A stretch of DNA of 64,000 nt from Tribonema minus. Lineage: Eukaryota > Sar > Xanthophyceae > Tribonematales > Tribonemataceae. The number at the start of each line of letters is the position of its first letter. Position 1 is the stretch's first letter. The notes under the pieces were generated by a model, which saw nothing but the letters and a program-made list of their open reading frames with translations, was not told the DNA's origin and did not search any database. Position numbers and translations under genes: made by a program. Below are positions 24,401-34,385 of the stretch, piece by piece. Location: assembly GCA_017506865.1 (NCBI GenBank), contig JAFCMP010000468.1, positions 186,001-250,000 on the forward strand. Direction: 5' to 3'.

Positions 24401-27400
24401 GGGCGCTGCTGCCGCACTCGCACACACCACACGCTCGCACACGCATCGGAGCAGTTCACGCAGCGCTGAGGCGACTGACCACGCGCACGCCGCGGGCTGC
24501 TTGCTAACCCTAACCCTAACCCTGTTACACTCGCACGCTACATGCTCATCAATAATTACATGCATTGGGGCGATTCACGCAGCGTCGACTCGACGTGCGA
24601 CGCGCTGACGCCGCGGGGGGCACGCCGCGCTTCGCGCCCTGCTTGCTAACCCTTACCCAAGCCCTGACACACTCGCACGCCACATGCTTGTGAACAAGTA
24701 CGTGCATCGGAGCAATTCGCACAGCGCTGAGGCGACTGACCGCGCGCTGACGCCGCGGGCTGCTTGCTAACACTCGCACGCCACATGCTTTCAAATAAGT
24801 ACAACATGCATCAGAGCGATTCGCGCAGCGCTGAGTAACATACCATGCGCTGACGCCGCGGGCTCGCGCCGCGCGCGCCACGCATCGCAGCTTCAAGATT
24901 GCGGCCAGCGCCACGTCCTGAGTGCTGCTGCTACTGCCGTCGGCGTCGGCGCCGCTGCCGGCCATGTATGCGAGGCCGCCCAGAGCTTCGAGCGCCAGCA
25001 GCGAGCGCTGTTGCTGCGCGCACGAATGGAGTTGGACTCATGAGTCCTGTTTGGGGTAAATGTTGCGTGTTCTCAATTCTGCAGTTCGCAATGACACAAG
25101 GGCCTAGTGTCGGAGCGCAAATCGTGAGCCGCGGTAAAAACCACAGTCGAAGCCTGACTGCAGGTCCGGGCCAGAACATGACGGCGCCAGCGCCAGCAGC
25201 TGTTGCTGCGCGCCCCGAGGGATTCAGAACTCAAGAGTCTTGCTCCATATCAGTGCAGCAAAAGTCATGAGTCAGAGTCATGAGGCTTGTCCACCCGCCC
25301 ATGGCCTCCAGCGCCAGCAGCGAGCACTGTTGCTGCGCGCATGAGTGGAGTCGGAGTCATGAGTCATTTTTTTGAGTGAATGTTGTGTGGTTGATGGACG
25401 CTGTGGAGCGCACAGAGGTGAGGGCTTGGGGTCGGAGTGCAAAACCAGAAGACCTACATACATGGAAACGAATCAAAAGATCAATACATCCGGTATCTGT
25501 TGAACGTCATCATTGCCAGCGCAGGTGACACATGCCTCTTCAGCACCTGCATGGCTCAGCGCTAGTAATACTTAATTACACCATGGGCATCATCGCTCGA
25601 CGCAAGTGCTCTGCCACCATACTGCATTGCTCAGCACCAGTGATACCTTGGTGATGCCTACATACCTCTTGAGCGTCTTCGTCGCTCAGCGGCGCATTCA
25701 GCCTCATCGCTCAGCGCAAGCGATACGAAGTGGTACCTACATACCTCTTGAGCATCATCATCGCTCAGCGCAAGTGCGCCGCCCGCGTCGAGCCACCAGC
25801 CATCCGCCATGGCCGCCTCAAAGTCTGCAAGGAGGGAGAGAGAAAGAGGGGATGATGATGGGATGATGGACGGAGGATGTGTCAAAGTACTGTCTTTGTG
25901 CACACGTATGCACAGGGGCAGAGCTCCAGCGGCAGGCAAGATGGGGCTGACGCAAACACCACTTTCGTTTATCATTGTCTAGGGATCCCATCACACACCA
26001 GAGGCAGGTACTTCAAAGTCTGCAGAGAGAGAGCACGGATGGCAACGGAATGTTTCGGAGTGCGTCTCATTAGGCGCTGTCTGTATGCACAAGTGTGCAC
26101 GAGGGGGCAACAGCCAGAGTCGGTTAACCTCCGGCTGATGCAAACGCCATTTGTTTTCAGAAGCGTTTCCCAGGGACCCCATTTCACACCAGAGGCAGGT
26201 ACTCCAGTGTTCGCCGTCAAGATCACGGCACAGCAAATTTGTGGAATAGGCGGGCTTGCCGACGCCCCGCTAAAATCAGGTGCCAGAAGCGTTACAGTTG
26301 AGGAGGTGTTTGCAGTAGGGTGGGGGGGTTTGAATTCAAGGGTCAGAATTACAATCAGAACAAGCGTGCGGTAGGCACTCTGGCCACAATGAAAATGCGC
26401 CCTCCACTCGGTGCGAGTTAGAGCGCAGGTGCCATGGTCATTCATACCTATATTGAACCAGGTGGTGTTAGTCAATGATGCGGTTGTTCACGTACTACAG
26501 CACTACTCTTAGTTAAGGTGCATGATTGCACGCGGCTCAAATCGAATGCTAGGTGAGAGAGCCTTCAATTGCTGATTTCCCTTATGACTCTCCAAGCCAT
26601 GGTGGTACTTGTGGCATCTGAGCGTGTGATGCTTGATACCTGGGCAATAGTTTCAACCGTTGTTCGCCCAGAACATTGCGCATCTGAAATTCTGAATTCT
26701 TCTTCTCACGCGCTATGGATCACGTACTTGGCAGCATCTCGATGGAAGTGGCTCTTGCAACCCAAGCATTACACAATTATGCAGTCCACTGTACGAAGCA
26801 CACTCTGCCTGAACCAAACTACATGCTTCGGAGTATACTCCTTCAGAGCACTGCACCTGGGAAAACCTTCAAAGTACTTATAGGTACCTGCGCAGCGCTG
26901 CATGAATGCAGGCCCAGGCTTCAAAGTACGTGCAACCGTCTACCTGCAAGTATGCTTTGTGGGTGTCCTCAGTCATCGACCTCACGTGCATCTGCGCGCA
27001 GGCATATACGGTACTTCAACACTTTCAATTCAACACGTTCAATGAATATGCCCTAAGATACTTTTTATAATCAGCGTCCACAAAAAAATTGAAGTCAGCG
27101 TCATGTGCCAAATTAGGCTTGTTGGTCAAAAATTCAGAACGGTAAAGAAAAGCACTTGGACACTGAATAAGGATCACGCAAAAAAAGCACCAGGCGCAAT
27201 TAGGACAGGGCCCTCAAATGGGCACTAAATGACCATCAGCGGGACATGCGGTCATGTGTCTGCTTCTGTCTTTTATGTTTTTATGGGTCATAAACAGAAG
27301 GCCGATGAGGCCAACCAGGCTGCAGCCAGAGACCCAAAACAGACCAGAGTGCAATGAAGGTGTGCATCAGTGCAATGGCACTTGTCATCTGCTTGCATGC

Positions 27401-30400
27401 TGTGCTGCGTGTGCCTCACCAGCAACACATGATGTGCTTGCCCCAATAGGGTGACCACAAAAAAGCGCCGCCAGGCCCAGAAAGGAACGCGCAATAAAAC
27501 GCCCAGGCCTAATTAGGATCGGTGCTCGGTACACTCTTACTTCTTGACTGACCAGCCTAATTTGGCACATGACGGTATATGATCTACTTGAATGTCATTC
27601 AAGGTTAATTCTCAAAGAACTAAAGATATAAAATACATACCGCTAGAGCCGGGATAGCTCAATTAATACTTTGGTTGCCTCAGCATTTAATGCACTACTT
27701 GTGTACTATTCACGCGCAAACCCTCACCCTCACCCAAACCCTACCCCCATCCCGCACTCATAGCTGTAATACAAGTAACTGCCGGAGTGATGGTGCCACT
27801 GCCAACACGTTCCAGCGGGCACGCCCGTGACCCCAGTATCATACCCCAGTAACATAGTATATGCAGTCAGTCTACTTCACAGCGTAACTTCGCCTAAGCG
27901 AGACTGCATACCTCGAAGTCAAAATAATTGAGAATACAAAAAAAAAACGCAGGCCCACGCTGTGAAACACGCACCTGCCAGGCTGATGATGCCGTCGCCG
28001 TCGCGGTCTAGGAGGCCCTGAGCCAGACCACAAAATTCAGCCTGAGCCAGACTACGGTCCTATAAGTTGAAGGAGGTACTTCAAAGCAGTTTTGTTGAGT
28101 ACGCAGGCCCATACCTACGCAGGCCCATTACGGTACTTCCAAGCGCATACCTGCCAGGGTGATGATGCCATCGCCATCGCGGTCCAGCAGGCCCGCCAGC
28201 GCCAGGCACTCGTCCTGGGGCCGCAGACCAGCAGACGGCGTCAGTTGACTTTGCTCACATGGTCAAAAGGTTCCTTCACAAACTTCAACTTCAATGGGAG
28301 CTCTGAAGTGTGACATATGGTACGCGAGAGATGAATTGGTTCCATGGCCACAAACATGAACACGTTCTGCCAAACAATGCACACATTCATGTGCCAAGCA
28401 ATACACACATTTATGTGCACTCAGCAGATGCCATCAGTGAAGTGTAACTCTGCGCACGGTCTCAAGGATCCCAATATACTGGTCTAAAAGTACAAATGTG
28501 AGCTCCAGAGTGTGTCATGCTGACTGACTTCGTACCGCGGCCTCAAACACAAACATGTCCTGCTGAGACAAACGAAGTTGTGCACTCCATTTTCTCTCAC
28601 CATATCGTACTTCGAAGTACTGTAAAACAAAAGCAATGTGGCAAATGCCGCAGGACGCGACTTTGCTCACGGTAAACAAAAAAACCTCAGTACATGCTGT
28701 AACTGCAATGGGAGCTCTGAAGTGTGACACACTGTACGCGACTGATGAAACCAGTTCCGTAGCCACAAGCACGAACACATGCTGCCAAAACATATTTATA
28801 AATATGTATGTGCACTCCTTGTTTCATATGGTCCGCCGAAACATTCACTGCACTCCAAAGCATCTTGCTCGTCAAGATGCATCTTGACATGTTGTGCTTG
28901 ACAAATGCTTCAGGACGCAGGATGCAAATGACCAACTGGGATGCATGATGGGCAGATTTCGGTGTGCTGCATAAAATTATACTTCGAAGTACTTCAGTTG
29001 CACTAGTGTGGCCGGCATGCTGACATCGCAGCCATGGCTCGTCAGCCCCCGAAATCGCGCATACATGCAGTAATTTGGCACATTAGAGTGCACACAGACC
29101 GGCACTCACGCTGCCAGTAAAATGATTACGAATACCTCCGTTGTTGACCAAGCAGGCACATGTCCGTCTTGTACTGCACACCGTAATCATTTTGCAACCA
29201 CCTCAAACCGGAAGTGCTGCCAGTGCATCAGAACACGTACATGCCAAGTGAGCACTGATGCACATAGCTGTTGCAGCTGAGGCCTGATGCGCCTGCCAGA
29301 GCGCTGACACGAAGCAGCTGCTGAGCACTGGCTCGCTATACCCCGCCATGAGCACTGACACACGGTCGCAGAACTGACACGCTGCTGCCGAGCGCTGGCC
29401 CGATGCATCGCTAATATTTACTCTAACCCCCACCTATTGAGGCAACGGTCACCACAGCTAAAATCAAAGTTTGCAGGATAGCAAGTACAGGGAGGGCTAC
29501 GATATAAGAGCGCTCGATATAAGAGCGGTCACGGTATAAGAGCGGTCTGACGGCTGAACACGGATGTGGTCGATATAAGAGCGGTTTGGTGCTGCTCGGG
29601 GGCTGACCGCACTTGTATCGTGTCCACCTACCACTTGCCGCCTCACGAACGATGCTTGAACAGCGGATTTTGTGTGACAATCAACAACACTCAAGCGCGT
29701 ATCATCAGTCGCAGCGTATAGCGCACGGTGCGGTTGCTTTCCGGCTTAATTCGAAGCCAACTTCAACTGTTGGCACACTAACCCTACTTAAGTACTTTAA
29801 GCCCTAGGTTTAGGGCTAGGGTTAGACTAGGGTTAGCCCTAGCCCTAGTTAAGCCCCAGGACGATATAAGAGCGGTCACGGTATGAGAGCGGTGAGGCTG
29901 GCGGGACGGACCCGCTCTTATATCGTGACCCCCCCTGTATCAGGTAGGTATGTACTGGCGGGCTTTTCGAGTTTCAGCGTGCATACCTGAGAGAACGCTG
30001 ACCATCTGTGGCCCACCGAAATAATGAGCCTTGTATTGTCAAGATCACCCAAGTGCCGACAGGCTTTTCGAGTCTCAGTTCACACACCTCAGAGAATGCA
30101 GACCACCGGAGGCCCAGCACATTCAGAGCGCGTGCAAACTTGACGATGCTGACGGCAGTGCGCCCGCGCCCCGCGAGGCCCCCGAAGCAGCGCTCAGCGG
30201 CGATGGCCGCCGCCAGCGCCGCCGCCTCTGCTCGCCACAGCAATGACATGGAAAACATGGTGCAGTCAGTGTGGTTGCTCTCAGAGGGCTGAGCGTTGGG
30301 ACCCAACCATGAATGCGCCATTGCGATTGGCATCAGGCCGCGGCGCAGCGAAACCTCCAGTGCATCACTGCTCAGGCACTGCTGTTGCGCCGCCGCCTCT

Positions 30401-33400
30401 GCTCGCCGCAAAAACGACACGGGGAAACAACTGTTCGTAAATGCAGCGACGACGCAAGCAAGAGAGTGTACACGGTGCAGTCAGCGCGTTCAATTTCAGT
30501 GGCAGCGCCGCCTCCTCTGCTCGCCACAGCGATGGCATGGGAAAAAAAAGACTTTTTGGAGTTGTTTACATGGTGCAACCAGCGTGGGGTTCGTTGCTCT
30601 CAAACGGATGAACGTCGGGACCTTGAATTCACGAATGCGCCATCGCGATTGGCAATCCGCGATTGGCATCAGGCTGCGGCGCAGCAAACCTCCAGTGCAT
30701 CAGGTTGCGGCGCACACCGAACCTCAAGTGCGGCACTGCTCAGGCACTGCCATTGTGCCGCCGCCTCTGCTCGCCAGAGCAACAACGCGGGAAAAACATG
30801 TTCATGAATGCAGCGACGACGCAAGAAAAAGCACGTACACGGTGCAGTCAGCGTGTTCACCCTCGGTATCAGCGCCGCCGCCTCTGCTTGCCATGGCAAC
30901 GACATGGGAAAATAATCTGAGATGAACAATGTCTTGTCAACAGTCAGGCTGCACTTGAAGGTGTGCACTTGCCAATTGCGTTTCTGTTCGAGATCAGTTT
31001 GGGATCAGCTTGAGGTTTTTCGCTGCAGTGTCTACTTGCCGCATGGACGACACGGAATGTGCACGCGGTGCAGTCACCGCGTTCAATTCAAGTGGGCTGG
31101 ACGTTGCGAGCTTGAACTCATGAAAGTACCATAGCGGTTGGCATCGAGCTTCCCGCTTCGGAAACGCAACTGCGGCGCAGCAAACTTCGAGTGCATCACC
31201 GCTCAGGCGCTGCTAGTGTGGCGACGCTCGCTCGATGTGCGACTAGGTCGGTATCAGTGCGTCAGACATGCAGGAGCGTCACGGCGCCATGTTGAAGTTG
31301 CACCGCCAGCTGACAGCTGGGCGACGCAACACACCGCGCAGGGAATAGTGGCTGCGAGCACGTCGCACCCGCAGAGGAGCATCACTTTGGACATCTCAAA
31401 GTTGCACCGCCATCGCTCGCACCGCGCCCGCATCACACGACCTTGGCCAAGACAAGCACAAAGTGCAGACAGCGGCAACAACGCCGTCGCGGCTGCAACC
31501 GCCCAGAGTCCACAGTCGCGTACAGCGAGCGGTCCGCTGCTGCTGTACTCGTACACACACGGTCTCCCATTCGGGAGGTACTGGCGGGCCCTTACTTATC
31601 TTCCGGTGGTGGAGGAGCGCCCTCGCCAGACATGCGCGCACGCTCACTAAGGGGCAGGGAGATTGCTGTTTGCAGGTGCGCACACGGAGAGCGCTGCGCC
31701 GCCGTCATACTCGTACCCCTCGCACACGAACTCTCATCAGGGGTGTACTATGCTGAGGTCTTGAAATACCTTCTAGCGGCGGAGGAGCGCCCTCGCCGCA
31801 CGTGCGCGCCTGCGCCCGCGTCGCCGCGCGCTCCCTCACGCGCCGCAGCATGCCGCGGAACGCACGAACGACGAGCGCGGTGTCCAGCGGCACCAGCGCG
31901 CACAGTTCAGCTGCGAAAGCAGGGGGCAGCAGGGGGGCACGCGTTGACAACGGCGCCACCGTACGCTCAAGTCAGAGAAAAGAATGTTCAGTGTGACTGG
32001 ACATTTTCTGTGGAGTCGACTGCGTCAGCCTGTGCCGCATTCTCGCTGAAACATCGACACGCAGAGTCAAGGCAGCGGATGTGACACTGACGGGGTTCTC
32101 CATGAGCTCAAATGCAGGGTCCGCGGACGCGAAAGCAGCTGCGGTCAGATAGGTGTTGCCTGGCTTAGCTGCGCGAGGTGCCATGCTAACAATTGTGTAA
32201 CAGAGTGCGAATATGCAGCGCGCCACGGAGAGCGCGCGCGCGACGGCCATCCACAACTAATGGCTCAAAGGCCGGGGGGGGGGGGGAGGGGGGGCATATG
32301 GGCATGCTTATGTATGAGACACGTATAAGTTGACAGGCATGTACATGTCTTTAACGCACCGATGCGCCTACTGCGGCTCTGCTGGGGATGCGGCCCAGCT
32401 CCTGATACTTCAACTTGAAGTACAAAACAGGTGCGAACTGACACAGCAGCACCGGCACGTACGTATGGCAATGCCGTACACCGACGGCACTGCGGCAAGC
32501 GGGGCTAGATGCACAGTGACGTTTCACAGCTACACCAACGAGTACACCAGGACTTCAAGTTCCACTTCAAGGTGCGTCTTGCGCGTAATAAAACAATTGC
32601 GTACTCACAGGCCTTCAGGCGCGCGAGGAAGGCGAGCTCCTCCTCAGTCAGCGCGCCGCGCCGCGCGTCAAATTGCAGGTGCCGCCGCGCCGACTCCCTG
32701 TAGTCGCAGTATATGGCCGCCTCCGTGGGTGTGCCAGCGGCTCTCGCGCCCGCAATGCAGCTGCGCGGAGCACACAAGGTCATGTTAAGTAGATGTTGAA
32801 ATAGAAATTGAAGAAAAACAAAGCATGCAAATCATGCACAAGCTATTGTGATCTTTCTAATTTGAAAGGCACTTGCGGCTAACCACTCCTTGTCACCTAG
32901 AGCTCCACGACCTTTTGATTCGTTTCGATGCTTGTCAGGGCGATGCGAGGCGTGCAATGTGCAGCGCTGGTGAGCGGAAGCAACAGCGCGACACGGCACA
33001 CAAGGATGAAGACCACTTGTACATGGCGCATGGTACAGCGTGCAACGCCTGTTGCAGCGGGCAGAAGCGCGACGCAGTACATGTGGACTACAGTCGGTGC
33101 TAGTGCATCGCGCTGCTCGGTGCTAGCTTCACGAGTTATCTGGAGGCGCATTTTAAAATCTGAGGAGCTGCGCACACGGCAAAATGATATGAATATGTCA
33201 TCAACATCGACACTGCAAGGATGCGCATGCTGGATGCCAAAAAGGTATACACTTGCTTGGCACGAGATCCACTGTGCATCTGTAAGCAGTGCAAGCGCAC
33301 ATTGATTTCAAGCTGTGACACACACTGACCAACAATGACAAAAGGAACCATGCTCGTGTCCTTGCCTACATCTCATTGAAAGAGTTGGCGCAACAGACCT

Positions 33401-34065
33401 CTATCAGCACAGCAAACGCGCCAGACTGAGCACGCACAGCTTAGCGATCAAGGCTTGCGACAGCCCTTCCTACAGGACGGTCTCTGACTCTTCTGCGCAG
33501 CCAATCTCATGACCTCTCAGCTACGTATTTTTGCACAGCCCGCTGCCATCGTCACCGACAAGCAGCAACACATTGCGTTGACCATGCGCCATGCTTATAT
33601 GATGGACTGCTGCTGTGTTCCTGCATCGGCTGGTCAAGCTTCCATTGCTTACCTGTTGGCAGACTCCAAGTACTCAGCGGTACTTGCATCCTGCTCCCCC
33701 TGTCGCACCTCCTGCTGATACTGGTCTCTCACATCCTCAGCAATTCCATCGCTCCCGCTGCCGCCGTCGCCAGCCTCATTGACAGACGCTTCTCTATCGT
33801 CATCAGGCACCCCGTCATCGCTGGCTGCGAAGAAGGACGGCTGCTCCGTTGCTGTGTACTCGTAGGGGCCCTCCTCTGAGGGCCCGTCGAAGGGCTCATC
33901 ATAGGATTGCTGCTGTTGCGGGAGCGCAGCTTCAATGGCATCACCATTGGCGCCCGGCTGAGGGCTCTGGCGCGTGCCGAGGGCAGATGGTCTGACACTT
34001 TGCTGCTGCTCATGCTGCCGGCGGTGCATGTTGTCTTGAGCATTGTGTAGCCGCCTGCCATTCAT
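15446..34065 (-). CDS. EF-hand protein of unrecognised family, 16 exons, about 761 aa
   Basis: Exons in reading order: 34065-33653, 32760-32609, 31910-31770, 30227-30088, 28214-28151, 25824-25745, 25013-24844, 23310-23187, 22034-21834, 20709-20553, 20173-20079, 19293-19157, 17695-17566, 16551-16498, 16374-16225, 15523-15446. All junction phases agree and the lengths sum to a multiple of three. Residues 1-137 are polar, Gln- and Asp/Glu-rich and probably disordered. A helical part (LTEEELAFLARLK) follows, then one EF-hand loop split by an intron, DRDGDGIITLADFE (Ca ligands Asp1, Asp3, Asp5, Thr9, Asp12). Further on are Ala-rich helices (LSRGDAELRARLAAAAVELS) and a C-terminal part with RFDPPSARNGFCGL and FDGTGVLRVIRFPKSHLR. 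I do not recognise the whole protein. Exon 13 has two possible acceptors, and exon 15 uses a ctgag acceptor. Splitting into two genes cannot be excluded. Confidence 0.7.
17047..17190 (+). repeat. 75-bp dispersed repeat, copies A and A' (partial, tandem)
   Basis: Copy A runs from ggaaggcattc through ggctaaccacgc, ctagagctctacgatcttct and gattcgtttcc to caacgtgtg. A partial second copy from ctacgatcttctg follows at 17144-17185. It lies in intron 13 of the EF-hand gene. Similar copies are at 17482, 32868 and 42851. Confidence 0.85.
17190..17412 (-). repeat. Decayed copies of EF-hand gene exon 13 3' edge
   Basis: The text gtcaccagcggcgacgcgtccag (17200-17225) and the caccagcggcgacgcgcagg-like text (17380-17402) repeat the real exon end and donor at 17562-17585. 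Both lie downstream of the true donor in the intron and are interleaved with the 75-bp dispersed repeat, so the repeat was copied along with the exon edge. Confidence 0.75.
17482..17550 (+). repeat. 75-bp dispersed repeat, copy B
   Basis: The text ggctgaccacaccttgtcac then ctctacgatcttctgaatcg and tttccattcaacatgtg. It begins a few bases inside the intron after exon 13 (donor at 17565). Confidence 0.85.
21081..21109. repeat. Poly-G run (29 bp)
   Basis: An uninterrupted G run in an intron of the EF-hand gene. Shorter G or C runs of 8-20 bp occur all over the window (for example near 1951, 2889, 3088, 10185, 61079, 61229). Confidence 0.95.
22078..22108. repeat. Interstitial telomere-like tract (CCCTAA)n
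   Basis: Four ccctaa-type units, some degenerate, 44 bp upstream of the start of exon 9 of the EF-hand gene. Confidence 0.85.
22516..22666 (+). repeat. 150-bp dispersed repeat, copy 2
   Basis: Second long copy of the repeat at 5390-5539. Both share the full length, from gatgccatttggcggcgg to attaataaaaagtaca, with scattered substitutions and one short internal deletion (tagatgcc is missing here). It lies in the intron between exons 8 and 9 of the EF-hand gene. Confidence 0.78.
22767..22787. repeat. Interstitial telomere-like tract (TTAGGG)n
   Basis: Three ttaggg units, 20 bp, within an intron of the EF-hand gene. Confidence 0.85.
22988..23150 (-). repeat. Three tandem copies of EF-hand gene exon 8 3' edge
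   Basis: The text acctgagcgc-x-gaggcgcgtcagca recurs three times at a spacing of about 55-60 bp, followed by the real edge at 23184-23215. Each unit includes ttcacagcac ahead of the donor. All copies lie beyond the true donor. Confidence 0.85.
23424..23560 (-). repeat. Two copies of EF-hand gene exon 8 5' edge
   Basis: The text caggcgctccagcacgctcc then ggcgaggcg at 23424, and acgctcctggcgaggcgcag at 23513, repeat the acceptor region at 23295-23325. The gcggagggca-type intron text is repeated with them, and a weaker trace is near 23695. Confidence 0.82.
23898..23917. repeat. Short degenerate telomere-like tract
   Basis: Three to four ccctaa/ccttaa units in an intron of the EF-hand gene. Confidence 0.7.
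24460..24840 (-). repeat. Array of EF-hand gene exon 7 3'-edge copies with telomere-like inserts
   Basis: The text gacgccgcgggctgcttgct recurs at about 24485, 24600, 24750 and, as the real edge, 24850. Between copies the text cgcacgccacatgcttgtga then catcggagcgattcgcgcag is repeated, giving a period of about 100-130 bp. Two units contain ccctaa tracts (24504-24523 and, degenerate, 24646-24663), so telomere-like sequence was carried in the duplicated unit. Confidence 0.8.
25185..25345 (-). repeat. Two copies of EF-hand gene exon 7 5' edge
   Basis: The text ggcgccagcgccagcagctg then ttgctgcgcg (25185) and ctccagcgccagcagcgagc then actgttgctgcgcgc (25306) repeat the exon 7 acceptor at 24990-25022, where the protein reads QQRSLLALEALGG. 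The second copy still reads QQCSLLALEAMGG. Confidence 0.85.
25464..25485 (-). repeat. 75-bp dispersed repeat, short inverted piece
   Basis: The text ggaaacgaatcaaaagatc is the reverse complement of the gatcttttgattcgtttcc core of the 75-bp dispersed repeat. It lies in the intron between exons 6 and 7 of the EF-hand gene. Confidence 0.6.
25500..25712 (-). repeat. Decayed copies of EF-hand gene exon 6 3' edge
   Basis: The real edge reads LALSDDDAQE (25745-25775). A clear copy at 25668-25698 reads LSDEDAQE with a tacatac donor. Two weaker ones are near 25575-25600 and 25640. All are downstream of the true donor. Related duplicated acceptor text (ggtacttcaaagtctgcaga) lies upstream at 26005-26030. 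Confidence 0.78.
27099..27574. mobile_element. Short TIR element (MITE-like), 476 bp
   Basis: The ends are inverted repeats of about 24 bp: cgtcatgtgccaaattaggct at the left, and its near-exact reverse complement (agcctaatttggcacatgacg) at the right. Inner text gcaattaggac/cctaattagga is also partly symmetrical. No coding frame with transposase features is present. No clear target-site duplication flanks it. It lies in the intron between exons 5 and 6 of the EF-hand gene and is AT-richer than its surroundings. I cannot assign a superfamily. Confidence 0.7.
27720..27752. repeat. Degenerate telomere-like tract
   Basis: Units of ccctca, ccctca, cccaaa and ccctac; clearly related to ccctaa but decayed. 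Confidence 0.6.
27975..28017 (-). repeat. Intact copy of the EF-hand mini-exon
   Basis: The reverse strand reads cag acceptor, then GLLDRDGDGIISLA, then a gtgcgt donor. It starts in phase 0 and ends in phase 1, exactly like the assigned exon 5 (28214-28151), whose end reads GLLDRDGDGIITLA. It is 21 nt shorter. Either exon could be joined to exon 6 (DFEAAM) to complete the same calcium loop; both cannot be used together because the phases would clash. Confidence 0.8.
29488..29937. mobile_element. Non-autonomous TIR element, TA-flanked (pogo/Tc1-like)
   Basis: The element begins cagggagggctacgatataa and ends with the inverse (ttatatcgtgaccccccctg), flanked on both sides by TA. The motif cgatataagagcggt is repeated in direct orientation several times near the left end (29500-29590) and again at 29862. 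CAG-starting termini with TA target duplications and cgatata-type subterminal repeats are usual in the pogo/Tc1-mariner group, so that assignment is an inference. There is no transposase frame. Its middle contains telomere-like ccctag/tagggtt sequence in inverted arrangement (29779-29855). It is inside an intron of the EF-hand gene. Confidence 0.72.
29985..30020 (-). repeat. Copy of EF-hand gene exon 4 3' edge
   Basis: The text cataactgag-like 'catacctgagagaacgctga' then ccatctgtggccca resembles the real edge cacacctcagagaatgcaga then ccaccggaggccca at 30083-30116. Flanking gcttttcgagtttcag is repeated as well; the unit is about 105 bp. Confidence 0.75.
30375..30915 (-). repeat. Four to five copies of EF-hand gene exon 4 5' edge
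   Basis: The text gccgccgcctctgctcgcc then a-x-cgacatgggaa recurs at about 30390, 30510, 30757 and 30869, against the real acceptor at 30220-30250. The text cctccagtgcatcactgctc then aggcactgc is repeated with some of them. A trace near 31195 may be a further unit. All lie upstream of the real exon. Confidence 0.83.
31590..31655 (-). repeat. Copy of EF-hand gene exon 3 3' edge
   Basis: The text ggtggtggaggagcgccctc then gccagacatgcgcgcac repeats the real exon end at 31773-31815 (GEGAPPPLE). It lies beyond the true donor; gcgcacacggagagcg-type text follows both. Confidence 0.8.
32868..32927 (+). repeat. 75-bp dispersed repeat, copy C
   Basis: The text gaaaggcacttgcggctaac, then ccttgtcacctagagctcc and acgaccttttgattcgttt. 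It lies in the first intron of the EF-hand gene. It agrees with copies A, B and D but its flanks differ, so it is a true dispersed copy. Confidence 0.87.
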
Positions 34066-34385
34066 GGCGGAACTGCCGACGTAATCGCCACAGGACCCTT
34101 GCTGCTCGGGCGAAGCCTTGTTGCCGGAGTGTCAGTTGTACAATATTCTCATCATCGTGCACGACACAATCATTGCCAATTGTCCGATGCAAATTTGTTG
34201 CTGAACGTTAGCGATAGGTCGGCACCACAGTGTCCCGGTCCCATGCATCCAGCTCTCCCGCCAGCGAGAGAGATCGAGGGTGGGAGAGGACCCTGATGCA
34301 ACCACTTCAACAACCACTTCATCTTAAAGTTGAAGTTGCGCTTGAAGTTCGATTCCTGCGAGAGCGCAAAGGCGCCAAGCGCATC
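34066..34385. promoter_or_regulatory. Divergent promoter region between the EF-hand gene and RFT1
   Basis: 320 bp between two start codons pointing outward (34065 minus and 34386 plus). It must carry the promoters and 5' untranslated regions of both. It contains a cluster of ttcaac/gttgaag motifs (34308-34352, cttcaacaaccacttc and gttgaagttgcgcttgaag). No TATA box is obvious. The RFT1 frame stays open upstream of 34386, so a longer N-terminus is possible. Confidence 0.6.

Noticed and set aside
27649-27720. tRNA-like 5' sequence gccgggatagctcaattaat
   Set aside because: Only the first 15 or so bases resemble a tRNA; no anticodon arm, T loop or acceptor pairing could be found.
29423-29694. Small minus frames near the TA-flanked element as transposase remnants
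   Set aside because: They read through iterated subterminal motifs and show no catalytic or DNA-binding signature.
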